Source: Motiliproteus sp041586615 (GTDB taxonomy: Bacteria; Pseudomonadota; Gammaproteobacteria; Pseudomonadales; Balneatricaceae). Taken from it: a DNA stretch of 64,000 nucleotides. Below are positions 52,080 through 60,589 of the stretch, in pieces. The stretch covers positions 23,161 to 87,160 of the forward strand of contig JBFGZS010000008.1 in NCBI GenBank assembly GCA_041586615.1, written 5' to 3'. The notes beneath the pieces were generated by a model, which did no database searches, was not told the DNA's origin, and saw only the letters and a program-made list of their open reading frames with translations. Position 1 is the first letter of the stretch. Each line of letters opens with the position of its first letter. A program made the position numbers and the translations under genes.

Positions 52080-52233
52080 TAACCTGGCATCAAAATACCG
52101 ATCCGTTCGGTCTTTTGATGATGACAAGGCCGGCGCATGTCCGTCCTTGTCTCACGTGGCTTTGCGCCACGGCGGTTCATCCATGAACCGCCTATTAAGG
52201 CGGCATTTTTGCACGGCATTAAGTTGCCGCCTT
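52080..52233 (+). repeat. Dispersed hairpin repeat R1, complete copy
   Basis: The stems are clear here: CATCAAAATACCG / CGGTCTTTTGATG, ACAAGG / CCTTGT, CGTGGC-TTTGC-GCCACG, GGCGGTTCATCCATGAACCGCC (a near-perfect palindrome) and AAGGCGGCA / TTGCCGCCTT. It starts 20 bases after the ald stop, at the end of the beta-alanine operon. Confidence 0.88.
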
Positions 52234-52307
52234 AATAACAAGGGTGCTCCGGCACCTTTCGTTGTTTAAAGACAGCACGGATTAACGTTATCTAATATCA
52301 ACCATCC

Positions 52308-52328
52308 AGGGGCTTCGGCCCCTTTTTT
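52308..52328 (+). terminator. Rho-independent terminator
   Basis: The stem GGGGC / GCCCC with TTCG loop and T6 is identical, with the flank ATCCA, to the terminator after the GG-leader peptide gene. It probably ends the bauA-mmsA-ald transcript behind the R1 repeat. Confidence 0.88.
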
Positions 52329-52345
52329 GTTTGCCCTGCGAAGCA

Positions 52346-52457
52346 GGATGTTACGGATTGGATGTTACGGATTGGATGTTACGGATTGGATGTTACGGAT
52401 TGGATGTTACAGATTGGATGTTACAGATTGGATGTTACAGATTGGATGTTACAGACT
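52346..52457. repeat. 14-bp tandem array, eight units
   Basis: The first four units read GGATGTTACGGATT, the next three GGATGTTACAGATT and the last GGATGTTACAGACT. The G-to-A change divides the array into two blocks, showing stepwise expansion. It lies in the convergent gap between ald and lipA and codes for nothing recognised. Confidence 0.93.
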
Positions 52458-52536
52458 GTACGCTGAGGATTGGACGATAACGCGTTTCGGTATCGTTCGA
52501 ACGATAACCTGGTATCCTAAGCCACACTCAATCTGA

Positions 52537-52717
52537 CCGATCAGCCTCTTTTATGAAAGCAGCGATTCCTCCTTAACGACCGGCTTTACGAACCAGGTGT
52601 ACAGGTTAATGACGCATCTCAACAGCTACGGGGCCAGGGCGATATAAGCAATGCATTGCCCCAGAGGGCAAAAGGCAAGACGCGACCCCTGCCCCTGAAA
52701 GGCAAGACGCGACCCCG
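52537..52717 (+). repeat. Dispersed repeat R2, copy C
   Basis: It corresponds to copies A and B from CCTCTTTTATGAAAGC to GAGGGCAAAAGGCAAGACGC-GACCCC, then repeats AAGGCAAGACGCGACCCC once more. It contains the perfect palindrome GCAATGCATTGC where copy A has TATTGATATATTGC-like text. It ends ten bases before the lipA stop codon. Confidence 0.85.
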
Positions 52718-52726
52718 TGCCTAGGT

Positions 52727-53680
52727 CTATCGGACATTCTGCCCGTCGGCTTGACGGTCTGCATGGTAGGACGAGCGTACCATGGGGCCGGCGGCAACGT
52801 TGTCGAAACCTAAATCGTAGCCGATGCTTTCGAGCTCGGCGAACTCTTCGGGGGTGACATAGCGCTCAACCGCCAAGTGATGCCGGCTAGGCTGCAGGTA
52901 CTGACCGATGGTGATCATCTCGACGCCGTGGGCGCGCAGATCCCGCATCACCTCGACGATCTCGACGAGACTCTCGCCCAGCCCCACCATCAGTCCGGAT
53001 TTCGTCACCACCTGAGGGTGGTTTTGCTTATAGCGTTTGAGCAGGTCCAGTGACCATTGGTAGTCGGCACCGGGGCGGCATGATTCATAGAGCCGGGGAA
53101 CCGTCTCCAAGTTGTGGTTGAGCACATCGGGCAGGTCGGTCGACAGAGCATCGAGGGCTCGGTCCATTTTGCCGCGAAAATCCGGGACCAGAATTTCGAT
53201 CCGGGTCGCGGGGTTGCGCTTGCGCGTTTCGCGTACGCAGGCGGAAAAATGCGCCGCGCCGCCATCGCGCAGGTCGTCCCGATCGACCGAGGTGATCACC
53301 GCATAACGCAGCCCCAGGCTACGGATGGTGCGGGAGACGTCGACCGGCTCGTCGGGGTTGAGTGCCATTGGCTTGCCGTGGGCGACGTCGCAAAACGGAC
53401 AGCGACGGGTGCAGATCGCACCCATCACCATAAAGGTGGCGGTCTTTTTACTGAAGCATTCGGCCAGGTTCGGGCAGGATGCCTGTTCACAGACCGTGTG
53501 CAGTTTTTTCTCACGCAGTTCGGCCTTGACGGCGGCCACGTTCGCGTTGCTGCGGGCGTCGATACGGATCCACTCGGGCTTGCGTAACCGGGGGCGCTGA
53601 GGGTCGGGCTTCTGCTTTAGCCGGGCCATCTTTGACTCGCCTTTGAGTTGCTGTAGTTGTGTTAGCTCGATGAGTTCCAT
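52727..53680 (-). CDS. lipA: Lipoyl synthase LipA
   Basis: LipA is a radical-SAM enzyme that inserts two sulfur atoms into protein-bound octanoyl groups. The auxiliary cluster cysteines 64, 69 and 75 (CEQASCPNLAEC) and the radical-SAM cysteines 90, 94 and 97 (CTRRCPFC) are present, along with the C-terminal RSSYHA motif. The 317-aa length is normal. ATG 53680 follows GGAGG. Its place directly after gcvT in transcription order suggests it supplies lipoylated GcvH. A separate lipB is not seen here. Confidence 0.96.
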   Translation of the reverse strand: MELIELTQLQQLKGESKMARLKQKPDPQRPRLRKPEWIRIDARSNANVAAVKAELREKKLHTVCEQASCPNLAECFSKKTATFMVMGAICTRRCPFCDVAHGKPMALNPDEPVDVSRTIRSLGLRYAVITSVDRDDLRDGGAAHFSACVRETRKRNPATRIEILVPDFRGKMDRALDALSTDLPDVLNHNLETVPRLYESCRPGADYQWSLDLLKRYKQNHPQVVTKSGLMVGLGESLVEIVEVMRDLRAHGVEMITIGQYLQPSRHHLAVERYVTPEEFAELESIGYDLGFDNVAAGPMVRSSYHADRQADGQNVR

Positions 53681-53871
53681 CGGACCCTCCAGGGTTGGCG
53701 TTCGGGTGCGTGTAAAAAAGGGCTGAGGCGTCAGCCAAGATCCTCTCGAAGGGAGGGGGGCTAGCCAACGCTGCGCAGCAGGTGCGCGTTAAGGTAGTTA
53801 GCCAGCAAGCGCTGCGTGTTAGCGAGACGGCGTGAGTAACCGGTTGCTCGTCTCGCTGCGGCGCGGCGCTT

Positions 53872-53970
53872 AACTCGGGTCTTTAACCGCGGTTCTTAGC
53901 CAGGGTTTTTAGCCACAGCTCTTAACCCCGGCTCTTAACCTCGGGCTCTTAACCCCGGGCTCTTAACCCC
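53872..53970. repeat. Degenerate 14-15-bp tandem repeat at the 3' end of gcvT
   Basis: Units of the form GGCTCTTAACCCC are repeated about seven times with drift (TCTTTAACCGCGG, TTCTTAGCCAGGG, GCTCTTAACCTCGG). The last unit runs into the gcvT stop codon. The remainder of the gap, 53681-53871, holds no recognised gene. Confidence 0.75.
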
Positions 53971-55090
53971 GGTAATAACGCTGAGGTACAAAGGGTGCCT
54001 TGGCGACATTCATCGGTAGCTGCTTGCCGCGAACCAGGGCGAAGACTTCCGTCTCCAGCGCCGCGTATTCGGGGGCGACATAACCCATGGCGACCGGTGT
54101 GCCGATAGTCGGGCCGAAGCTGCCGCTGGTAACCACCCCTATTTTATCGCCCTGGGCATTAACCAGATCGGCACCTTCGCGGATCGGTGCCTTACCCTGG
54201 CCGATCAGGCCAACCCGCTTGCGGCTAACCGCTTTGGTCTGGAGCTGATCAAGGATGATATCGGCACCGGGGAAGCCGCCGGCACGCTCGCCGTCTGTGC
54301 GGCGGATCTTGCTAATCGCCCACAACAGGCTGGCCTCGACCGGGGTCGTGGTCGGGTCGATATCGTGACCGTACAGGCACAGACCGGACTCCAGGCGCAG
54401 TGAATCGCGCGCACCCAGGCCGATGGCCTCGATTTCAGGTTGCGCCAGCAGCAAGCGGGCAATGCGCTCGGCCTCGGCGCTAGGGATCGAAATTTCGTAA
54501 CCGTCTTCGCCGGTGTAGCCCGCGCGACCGATCAGGCAGTCGACGCCATCGATGACGATCTCGCGCGAGTCCATAAACACCATATCGGCGACGTCGGGCT
54601 GGATGCGTGCCAGTGCTTCAGCGGCTTTGGGGCCTTGCAGGGCCAGCAAGGCGCGATCTTCCAGTACTTGCACCTCAACATCGTCACCCAGGTGGGCGCG
54701 CATATGGGCGATATCCTGGGCTTTGCAGGCGGCGTTGACCACGACGAACAGCCTGTCACCCAGGTTGCTGACCATCAGGTCGTCCATGATGCCGCCTTGC
54801 GCGTTGGTGAACAGGGCATAGCGCTGCTTACCCACGGGCAGGTCGATAATGTCGACCGGTACCAGCTTTTCCAGTGCGGCTGCCGCGTTAGCGCCCTTGA
54901 GTACCACCTGGCCCATATGGGATACATCGAACAGTCCCGCACTCTCGCGGGTCTGGATATGCTCTTTCTTAACACCAAGCGGGTACTGAACCGGCATCTC
55001 ATAACCGGCGAAGGGGACCATCTTGCCACCCAGTTCCAGGTGCAGGGCGTAAAGGGGCGTCTTGGCCAGTGTTTCGTTGGATGCAGTCAT
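53963..55090 (-). CDS. gcvT: Glycine cleavage system T protein (aminomethyltransferase)
   Basis: GcvT transfers the aminomethyl group of glycine from GcvH to tetrahydrofolate, releasing ammonia. The 375-aa protein opens with KTPLYALHLELGGKMVPFAGYEMPVQY. It contains the folate-site region GLFDVSHMGQV, GYTGEDGYEIS and LGARDSLRLESGLCLYGHD. It is the normal bacterial length. Unusually it is separated from gcvH and gcvP by the symporter gene and an R1 repeat, though on the same strand. Confidence 0.95.
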   Translation of the reverse strand: MTASNETLAKTPLYALHLELGGKMVPFAGYEMPVQYPLGVKKEHIQTRESAGLFDVSHMGQVVLKGANAAAALEKLVPVDIIDLPVGKQRYALFTNAQGGIMDDLMVSNLGDRLFVVVNAACKAQDIAHMRAHLGDDVEVQVLEDRALLALQGPKAAEALARIQPDVADMVFMDSREIVIDGVDCLIGRAGYTGEDGYEISIPSAEAERIARLLLAQPEIEAIGLGARDSLRLESGLCLYGHDIDPTTTPVEASLLWAISKIRRTDGERAGGFPGADIILDQLQTKAVSRKRVGLIGQGKAPIREGADLVNAQGDKIGVVTSGSFGPTIGTPVAMGYVAPEYAALETEVFALVRGKQLPMNVAKAPFVPQRYYRG

Positions 55091-55188
55091 GAAAGTTCTC
55101 CTGATTTATCAATGCAGCTGAAAAATGCAGCTGAGATACGTTGCACGCGTACCGTTCGGGGCGGTACCGATGTGCCAGTTATATTGCG

Positions 55189-55240
55189 GGGATTTCTGGA
55201 TAAACCACCCTAAGCGAGCGGTGGTTTATTCGGAAATCCC
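55189..55240 (-). repeat. Long imperfect inverted repeat between the symporter gene and gcvT
   Basis: Two 21-base arms (55189-55209 and 55220-55240) pair with two mismatches around a ten-base loop. The plus-strand arms start GGGATTTCTGGATAAACC and end TTTATTCGGAAATCCC. There is no T run, so it is not a standard terminator. It could be a processing or regulatory hairpin in the transcript running from the symporter into gcvT. Confidence 0.75.
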
Positions 55241-55294
55241 GAAGGCGAGGGCGGGCCTCACCTATCGGGGGGTGTCCGGACTAAGCGGTCCAGA

Positions 55295-56677
55295 CTAAGC
55301 CTTCGGTGATGAGGTTGCTGCGCCGGGGGCTTGGCGGTCGAAGTACTCGCGCGTCAGCTTGAACACAACAGGGCTCAGCACTGCCAGTGCGATCAGGTTG
55401 GGGATCGCCATCATCGCGTTGAGAGTATCGGCCAGAAGCCAGACGAATTCCAGACCGACAACGCTGCCGATGGGGACGGCCAGGATCCATAGTACCCGGA
55501 AGGGAACGATGATCTTGACGCCGAACAGGTACTCGGCACAACGCTCGCTGTAGACACTCCAGCCTAGGATGGTGGTGAAGGCAAAGATCGCCAGCGCGAT
55601 GGCAACCAGGTAGTTACCGACGCCTGGCAGAGCATCAGCGAAGGCCGCAGACGTTAATGCTGCACCCGACTCGCCACCGGTCCACAGGCCGGAGGTGATG
55701 ATGACCAGGCCGGTGATGGAGCAGATGATGAGGGTGTCGATAAAGGTACCCAGCATGGCAATCAGACCCTGGCGTACAGGATCTTTTGTTTGGGCTGAGG
55801 CGTGCGCAATCGGCGCACTACCCAGACCGGCTTCGTTCGAGAAAACACCTCGAGCGACACCAAAGCGGATCGCCATCCACACCGCGGCACCGGCAAAGCC
55901 ACCTTCGGCAGCAGTATCGGTAAAGGCATGGGTGAAGATCAGGTCCAGTGCAGCGGGGATGGCATCGGCATTGATGGCCAGAACCACCAATCCTGCAACC
56001 AGATAAGCGATCGCCATAAACGGTACAAGTAAGCCTGCAACGTTACCGATACGCTTGATACCACCGATCAGAACAGCGCCCGTCAGCACCATCAGCACGA
56101 CACCGGTGATCCACATCGGCACACCGAAGTTGGTCTCGATCACGCTGGCCACCGAGTTGGATTGCACCGTGTTACCGATACCAAAGCCGGCGATGGTGCC
56201 GAAGATGGCGAACAGCGTTCCCATCCAGGCCCATTTCTTGCCCAGGCCATTCTTGATGTAGTACATCGGACCACCGACGTGGTTTCCGTCCTCGTCGACT
56301 TCACGGTATTTCACCGCCAGTACGGCTTCGGAGAATTTAGTCGCCATACCGACCAGAGCGGTACACCACATCCAGAACAGTGCGCCAGGGCCACCGAGGA
56401 AGATTGCGGTCGCAACACCGGCAATATTACCGGTACCGACGGTAGCGGATAGCGCGGTCATCAGCGCGTTAAAGGGCGAAATCTCCCCCTCTTGCTGCTC
56501 GCCGGATTTAGCCGAACGGCCATCCCACATCAGCTTGAAGCCGGTTCCTAGCTTCAGGACTGGCATTAGTTTAAGCCCCAGTTGCAGGAACAAGCCTACC
56601 CCAAGGATGAGTACCAGCATCATCGGTCCCCAGACAATGCCGTTGATGGTGCTGATCAGCTCGGTGAGCATCTCCAT
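55295..56677 (-). CDS. Alanine/glycine:cation symporter (AGCS family)
   Basis: This sodium-coupled amino acid importer has 460 aa and about 11 helices. Family wording is present: SPFNALMTALSATVGTGNIAGVATAIFLGGPGALFWMW near the N terminus, GGPMYYIKNGLGKKW, and SNEAGLGSAPIAHASAQTKDPVRQGLI. It probably imports glycine and/or alanine, fitting its place between the glycine cleavage genes gcvP and gcvT and next to the alanine pathway. The start is ATG 56677, behind GAGGGATAAAC. Confidence 0.93.
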   Translation of the reverse strand: MEMLTELISTINGIVWGPMMLVLILGVGLFLQLGLKLMPVLKLGTGFKLMWDGRSAKSGEQQEGEISPFNALMTALSATVGTGNIAGVATAIFLGGPGALFWMWCTALVGMATKFSEAVLAVKYREVDEDGNHVGGPMYYIKNGLGKKWAWMGTLFAIFGTIAGFGIGNTVQSNSVASVIETNFGVPMWITGVVLMVLTGAVLIGGIKRIGNVAGLLVPFMAIAYLVAGLVVLAINADAIPAALDLIFTHAFTDTAAEGGFAGAAVWMAIRFGVARGVFSNEAGLGSAPIAHASAQTKDPVRQGLIAMLGTFIDTLIICSITGLVIITSGLWTGGESGAALTSAAFADALPGVGNYLVAIALAIFAFTTILGWSVYSERCAEYLFGVKIIVPFRVLWILAVPIGSVVGLEFVWLLADTLNAMMAIPNLIALAVLSPVVFKLTREYFDRQAPGAATSSPKA

Positions 56678-56781
56678 GTTTATCCCTCTAGTTTTTTTAT
56701 AGTTATACTGACGTTGTGCCAGCTTGGTTGTGCGTTCAGGAGCGCTGTTGCGTAACCCTGAAAATACGGTGGTTAATTGTC

Positions 56782-56937
56782 TAACCTGGCATCAACATAC
56801 CGACTCCTTCGGTATGTTGATGCCGACAAGGCCGGCGCATGTCTGTCCTTGTCTTACGTGGCGTTATGCCACGGCGATTCATCCATGAACCGCCTATCAA
56901 AGCGACATTTTTTGCACGGTATTACGTTGCCGCCTTA
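56782..56937 (+). repeat. Dispersed hairpin repeat R1, complete copy
   Basis: The first hairpin here is CATCAACATACCG / CGGTATGTTGATG. It differs from the CATCAAAA/TTTTGATG form of the other copies but still pairs perfectly, which is a clear case of compensatory change. The other stems (ACAAGG/CCTTGT, CGTGGC/GCCACG, ATTCATCCATGAA and the closing stem) are present. It lies between gcvP and the symporter gene. Confidence 0.88.
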
Positions 56938-57098
56938 ACAACCGTTTCAGTTTTTTAGCGAACAACATCAGATTTTTTCTGAAAATGCAGGCGCATAAAC
57001 GTCCAGACTATTTACCCGCAGTTTTACCGTTTATATGGGTTGTTGACCCTGTTTGCTTAAGCGCTAACGCGAACCGGTGCCCGCATTCGCGCCGGTCG
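56938..57098. other. Gap between R1 repeat and gcvP
   Basis: No gene or clear terminator is recognised here. The other part of this spacer, 56678-56781, is the leader of the symporter gene. I looked in it for a glycine riboswitch and saw none. Confidence 0.4.
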
Positions 57099-60002
57099 TT
57101 ATTGGTCCCGATAGCTGTCGATCGACGGGCAGCTACAGATGAAATTACGATCACCGTAGACGTTATCGATGCGGTTGCTGGCGGGCCAGAATTTGTTGTT
57201 TTTCAGGCTGGCGACCGGGAATACCGCTTGTTCACGGGAGTAGGCCCGATCCCAATCGGCGCTAACGAGGTCGGCCTGGGTATGCGGTGCACGCACCAGC
57301 GGATTGTCCTGCAGGCTCCAGTGGCCCGATTCCACCTGGGCGATCTCCTGGCGAATGGTCACCATCGCGTCGATAAAGCGATCGAGCTCGGCCTTGGATT
57401 CGGATTCGGTCGGTTCGATCATCAGCGTGCCCGCCACCGGGAACGACATGGTCGGGGCGTGGAAGCCGAAGTCCATCAAGCGCTTGGCGATATCTTCTTC
57501 GCTGATGCCGGAGGACTCTTTCAGCGGACGGATATCGATGATGCACTCGTGGGCGACACGGTTGTTGCGGCCCCGGAACAGCACGGGATAGTGCGCGGAG
57601 AGTTTCTCGGTCAGGTAGTTGGCGTTGAGGATCGCCAGTTCGGTTGACCGCTTCAGACCTTCCTTGCCCAACAGCGTGCAGTAGGCCCAGGAGATCGGCA
57701 GGATTGAGGCGCTGCCAAAGGGCGTGGCAGATACCGCACCCATGCGGCCTAAGGGTCCGTCGATCGGGCTCACCACATGGTTGGGCAGGAACGGGGCCAG
57801 GTGGCTCTTGACGCCGATTGGTCCCATACCCGGGCCACCGCCCCCGTGCGGGATGGCAAAGGTTTTGTGCAGGTTGAGGTGCGAGACGTCAGAACCGATC
57901 AGGCCGGGCTTGGACAGACCCACCTGGGCGTTCATATTGGCGCCATCCATATAGACCTGACCGCCGTTGTCGTGAACGATGTCACAGATCGATGTGATGC
58001 GTTCTTCGAACACGCCGTGGGTCGACGGGTAGGTGATCATCAGGCAGGACAAATTGTCCTGGTGTTGCTCGGCTTTGGCCTTGAGATCGTCGACATCGAC
58101 GTTGCCGTTTTTGTCGCACTCGACCAGCACCACTTTCATCGCGGCCATCGCCGCCGAGGCGGGATTGGTGCCGTGGGCGGAGCTGGGGATCAGGCAGATA
58201 TCGCGGTGGCTTTCACCGATACTTTCCTGATACTTACGAATCGCCAGCAGCCCGGCATACTCGCCCTGGGCACCCGAGTTGGGTTGCATCGATACCCGGT
58301 CATAGCCGGTGATTTCGACCAGCTGTTGTTCAAACTCTTCGATCAACTGCATGTAGCCCTGCACCTGGTCACGCGGCGCAAAGGGGTGGATGTTGGCAAA
58401 CTCGGGCCAGCTGACCGGGATCATCTGCGCGGTGGCGTTCAGTTTCATGGTGCATGAACCTAGCGGAATCATGCCATGGGTTAAACTGAAGTCTTTGTTT
58501 TCCAAACGCTTGAGATAGCGCAGCATCTCGGTCTCGGAGTGGTAGCTGTTGAACACCGGGTGGGTCAGGAAGGCGGAGGTGCGACGCAGGCCGACGGGAA
58601 TGCCGTCATGGAGCCCGGCGCTGACGGCGCTGTCGAGTGCTGCCAGGTCAAGACCATGGCCACTGCCGAGGATCAGGTTCCACAGCTGCGCGATATCGGC
58701 CGCGGTGGTGCTCTCATCGAGGCTGATGCCCAGTTTGTCGCTGCCGACCGGACGCAGGTTGACGCCGTCGTCATAGCCGCGCTCAAGGATCGCCTGCTGC
58801 TGGTTGCCGACCACCAGGGTCAGGGTGTCAAACCAGCTGTTGTGCTGCAGGGTGATGCCTTTTTGCTCCAGGCCCTTGGCCAGCACGGTCGTCAGGCGCA
58901 GGACCCGCTCGGCGATCCGCTTCAGCCCTTCGGGGCCGTGGTAGACCGCATAAAATGCCGCCATATTGGCCAGCAGCGCCTGGGCGGTACAGATGTTGGA
59001 GTTGGCCTTCTCGCGGCGGATATGCTGCTCGCGCGTCTGCATCGCCATCCGCAGTGCGGGAGCGCCGCGGCTATCGATCGACTGGCCGATGATACGGCCC
59101 GGGGTCGAACGCTTGTAGCTATCGCGGGTCGCAAAGAATGCCGCGTGCGGGCCACCAAAGCCCATCGGCACGCCGAAGCGCTGCGCTGAGCCGAAGACCA
59201 CATCGGCACCCAGTTCACCGGGCGAGGTCAACAGCACCAGGCTGAGCAGGTCGGCGGCGACCGCAACCAAGGCTTTTTGGTCGTGCGCCTGTTGAATCAG
59301 CGGCGCGATATCGTTGACCTGACCGTGGCTGCCGGGGTATTGCGCCAGGACGCCGAACGCATCGTGTTCGGCCAGCAGCTGACTCAGATCACCCACCATG
59401 ACCTCAAAGCCGAAGTACTCGGCACGGGTCTTGACCACGTCCAGGGTTTGCGGGTGTACGTCATCGGCGACCAGAAACAGGTTGCTCTTCTTACGGTTGG
59501 CGCGTTTGCACAGCGCCATCGCCTCTGCCGCCGCCGTGGCTTCGTCGAGCAAGGAAGCGTTTGCCAGATCCATGCCGGTCAAGTCCATCACCATCTGCTG
59601 GAAGTTCAGCAGGGCCTCCAGTCGTCCCTGAGCGATCTCGGGCTGATAGGGGGTATAGGCGGTGTACCAGCCGGGGTTTTCAAACACGTTGCGCAGAATG
59701 ACATTCGGTACCAGGGTGTGGTAGTAGCCGGTGCCGATATAGGATTTGTTGACCTTGTTACGGCCTGCCAGGGTCTTCAGGTACGCCAGGACATCGCGCT
59801 CGCTGCGACCACGGCTGAGAGCCAGCGCCTGTGGCAGGCGAATGGACTCGGGAACGGTCTGATCGATCAACGCGTCGATGGCATCCAGTCCGAGGTCGGC
59901 CAGCATCGTTTGGACCTGGCTCGCGTCAGGACCCAGGTGACGGTCGCTGAATTCGAGCGGATGGGTCAACGCAGTCAGGCGGGGTAGAGTCGTGGCATTC
60001 AT
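57099..60002 (-). CDS. gcvP: Glycine dehydrogenase (decarboxylating), P protein
   Basis: GcvP decarboxylates glycine with PLP and passes the aminomethyl group to the lipoyl arm of GcvH. It is a single-chain form of 967 aa with both halves: the N-terminal FSDRHLGPDASQVQTML and YTPYQPEIAQGRLEALLNFQ, and the C-terminal half with PLP Lys in NLHKTFAIPHGGGGPGMGPIG and IPSSAHGTNPASAAMA. ATG 60002 is preferred because AGGA lies seven bases before it; ATG 60020 is an alternative. It is 95 bases downstream of gcvH. The C terminus is extended by a few residues with two cysteines. Confidence 0.96.
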   Translation of the reverse strand: MNATTLPRLTALTHPLEFSDRHLGPDASQVQTMLADLGLDAIDALIDQTVPESIRLPQALALSRGRSERDVLAYLKTLAGRNKVNKSYIGTGYYHTLVPNVILRNVFENPGWYTAYTPYQPEIAQGRLEALLNFQQMVMDLTGMDLANASLLDEATAAAEAMALCKRANRKKSNLFLVADDVHPQTLDVVKTRAEYFGFEVMVGDLSQLLAEHDAFGVLAQYPGSHGQVNDIAPLIQQAHDQKALVAVAADLLSLVLLTSPGELGADVVFGSAQRFGVPMGFGGPHAAFFATRDSYKRSTPGRIIGQSIDSRGAPALRMAMQTREQHIRREKANSNICTAQALLANMAAFYAVYHGPEGLKRIAERVLRLTTVLAKGLEQKGITLQHNSWFDTLTLVVGNQQQAILERGYDDGVNLRPVGSDKLGISLDESTTAADIAQLWNLILGSGHGLDLAALDSAVSAGLHDGIPVGLRRTSAFLTHPVFNSYHSETEMLRYLKRLENKDFSLTHGMIPLGSCTMKLNATAQMIPVSWPEFANIHPFAPRDQVQGYMQLIEEFEQQLVEITGYDRVSMQPNSGAQGEYAGLLAIRKYQESIGESHRDICLIPSSAHGTNPASAAMAAMKVVLVECDKNGNVDVDDLKAKAEQHQDNLSCLMITYPSTHGVFEERITSICDIVHDNGGQVYMDGANMNAQVGLSKPGLIGSDVSHLNLHKTFAIPHGGGGPGMGPIGVKSHLAPFLPNHVVSPIDGPLGRMGAVSATPFGSASILPISWAYCTLLGKEGLKRSTELAILNANYLTEKLSAHYPVLFRGRNNRVAHECIIDIRPLKESSGISEEDIAKRLMDFGFHAPTMSFPVAGTLMIEPTESESKAELDRFIDAMVTIRQEIAQVESGHWSLQDNPLVRAPHTQADLVSADWDRAYSREQAVFPVASLKNNKFWPASNRIDNVYGDRNFICSCPSIDSYRDQ

Positions 60003-60097
60003 AAGCAATCCTGTCATCACGGCGGGCCCTCAAGGGCTACAAGCACGAGTGTTGCCACAGCGACCCCGGCGACGGGGCGCTGCGTTATAGGGGGGCG

Positions 60098-60490
60098 TTA
60101 CTCGCTCTCAGCGACGATCGCGGCGTAAGCCGTAGCGTCCATCATCGCGGCGATCGCAGCGCTATCGTTGATACGCAGTTTAGCGATCCAACCTTCACCG
60201 TATGGGTCTTCGTTGATGGTTTCCGGGGCATCTTCGAGCGCTTCGTTGATGGCAATAATTTCGCCCGCCAGCGGGCAGTAGATGTCGGAGGCAGCCTTAA
60301 CCGACTCGACCAGTGAAAACTCTTCGCCGGCTGCTACTTCACGGCCAACCTCGGGGGACTCAACAAACACTACGTCGCCCAACAGCGCCTGGGCATGGTC
60401 GGAGATGCCAACCGTTACGGTGCCGTCACCGTTATCCAGTACCCACTCGTGGCTCTTGGCAAAACGCAGATTGCTTGGGATATTGCTCAT
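60098..60490 (-). CDS. gcvH: Glycine cleavage system H protein
   Basis: GcvH is the lipoyl carrier shuttling between P, T and L proteins. The 130-aa protein opens with LRFAKSHEWVLDNGDGTVTVGIS and carries the lipoyl Lys65 in ESVKAASDIYCPLAG. INEDPYGEGWIAKLRI is typical for the C-terminal part. ATG 60490 has GGAAGACGATT upstream (sense). It stands between glyA and gcvP on the same strand. The L protein (lipoamide dehydrogenase) is not in this window and is usually shared with the 2-oxoacid dehydrogenases. Confidence 0.96.
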   Translation of the reverse strand: MSNIPSNLRFAKSHEWVLDNGDGTVTVGISDHAQALLGDVVFVESPEVGREVAAGEEFSLVESVKAASDIYCPLAGEIIAINEALEDAPETINEDPYGEGWIAKLRINDSAAIAAMMDATAYAAIVAESE

Positions 60491-60589
60491 AATCGTCTTC
60501 CTGAATGTCTGTTTACTGCAGGTGTTTAGTGCTATCTGAACGGGGGGGTTAGCGGCCGCTACGCGGCGGCTAACGGGGCCTGATCCGTC

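Noticed and set aside
52346..52457. CRISPR array
   Set aside because: The units are 14 bp, directly abutting with no spacers, and no cas genes are present.
52327..52536. 69-aa ORF across the 14-bp array
   Set aside because: Its sequence is the array read in shifting frames (repeated GCYRLDVTDWML text) and it lacks a ribosome binding site.
55091..55294. Glycine riboswitch before gcvT
   Set aside because: The leader contains a long hairpin and a GGTACCG-type stem, but I do not see the tandem glycine aptamer core. The leaders of gcvP, gcvH and the symporter gene also lack it.
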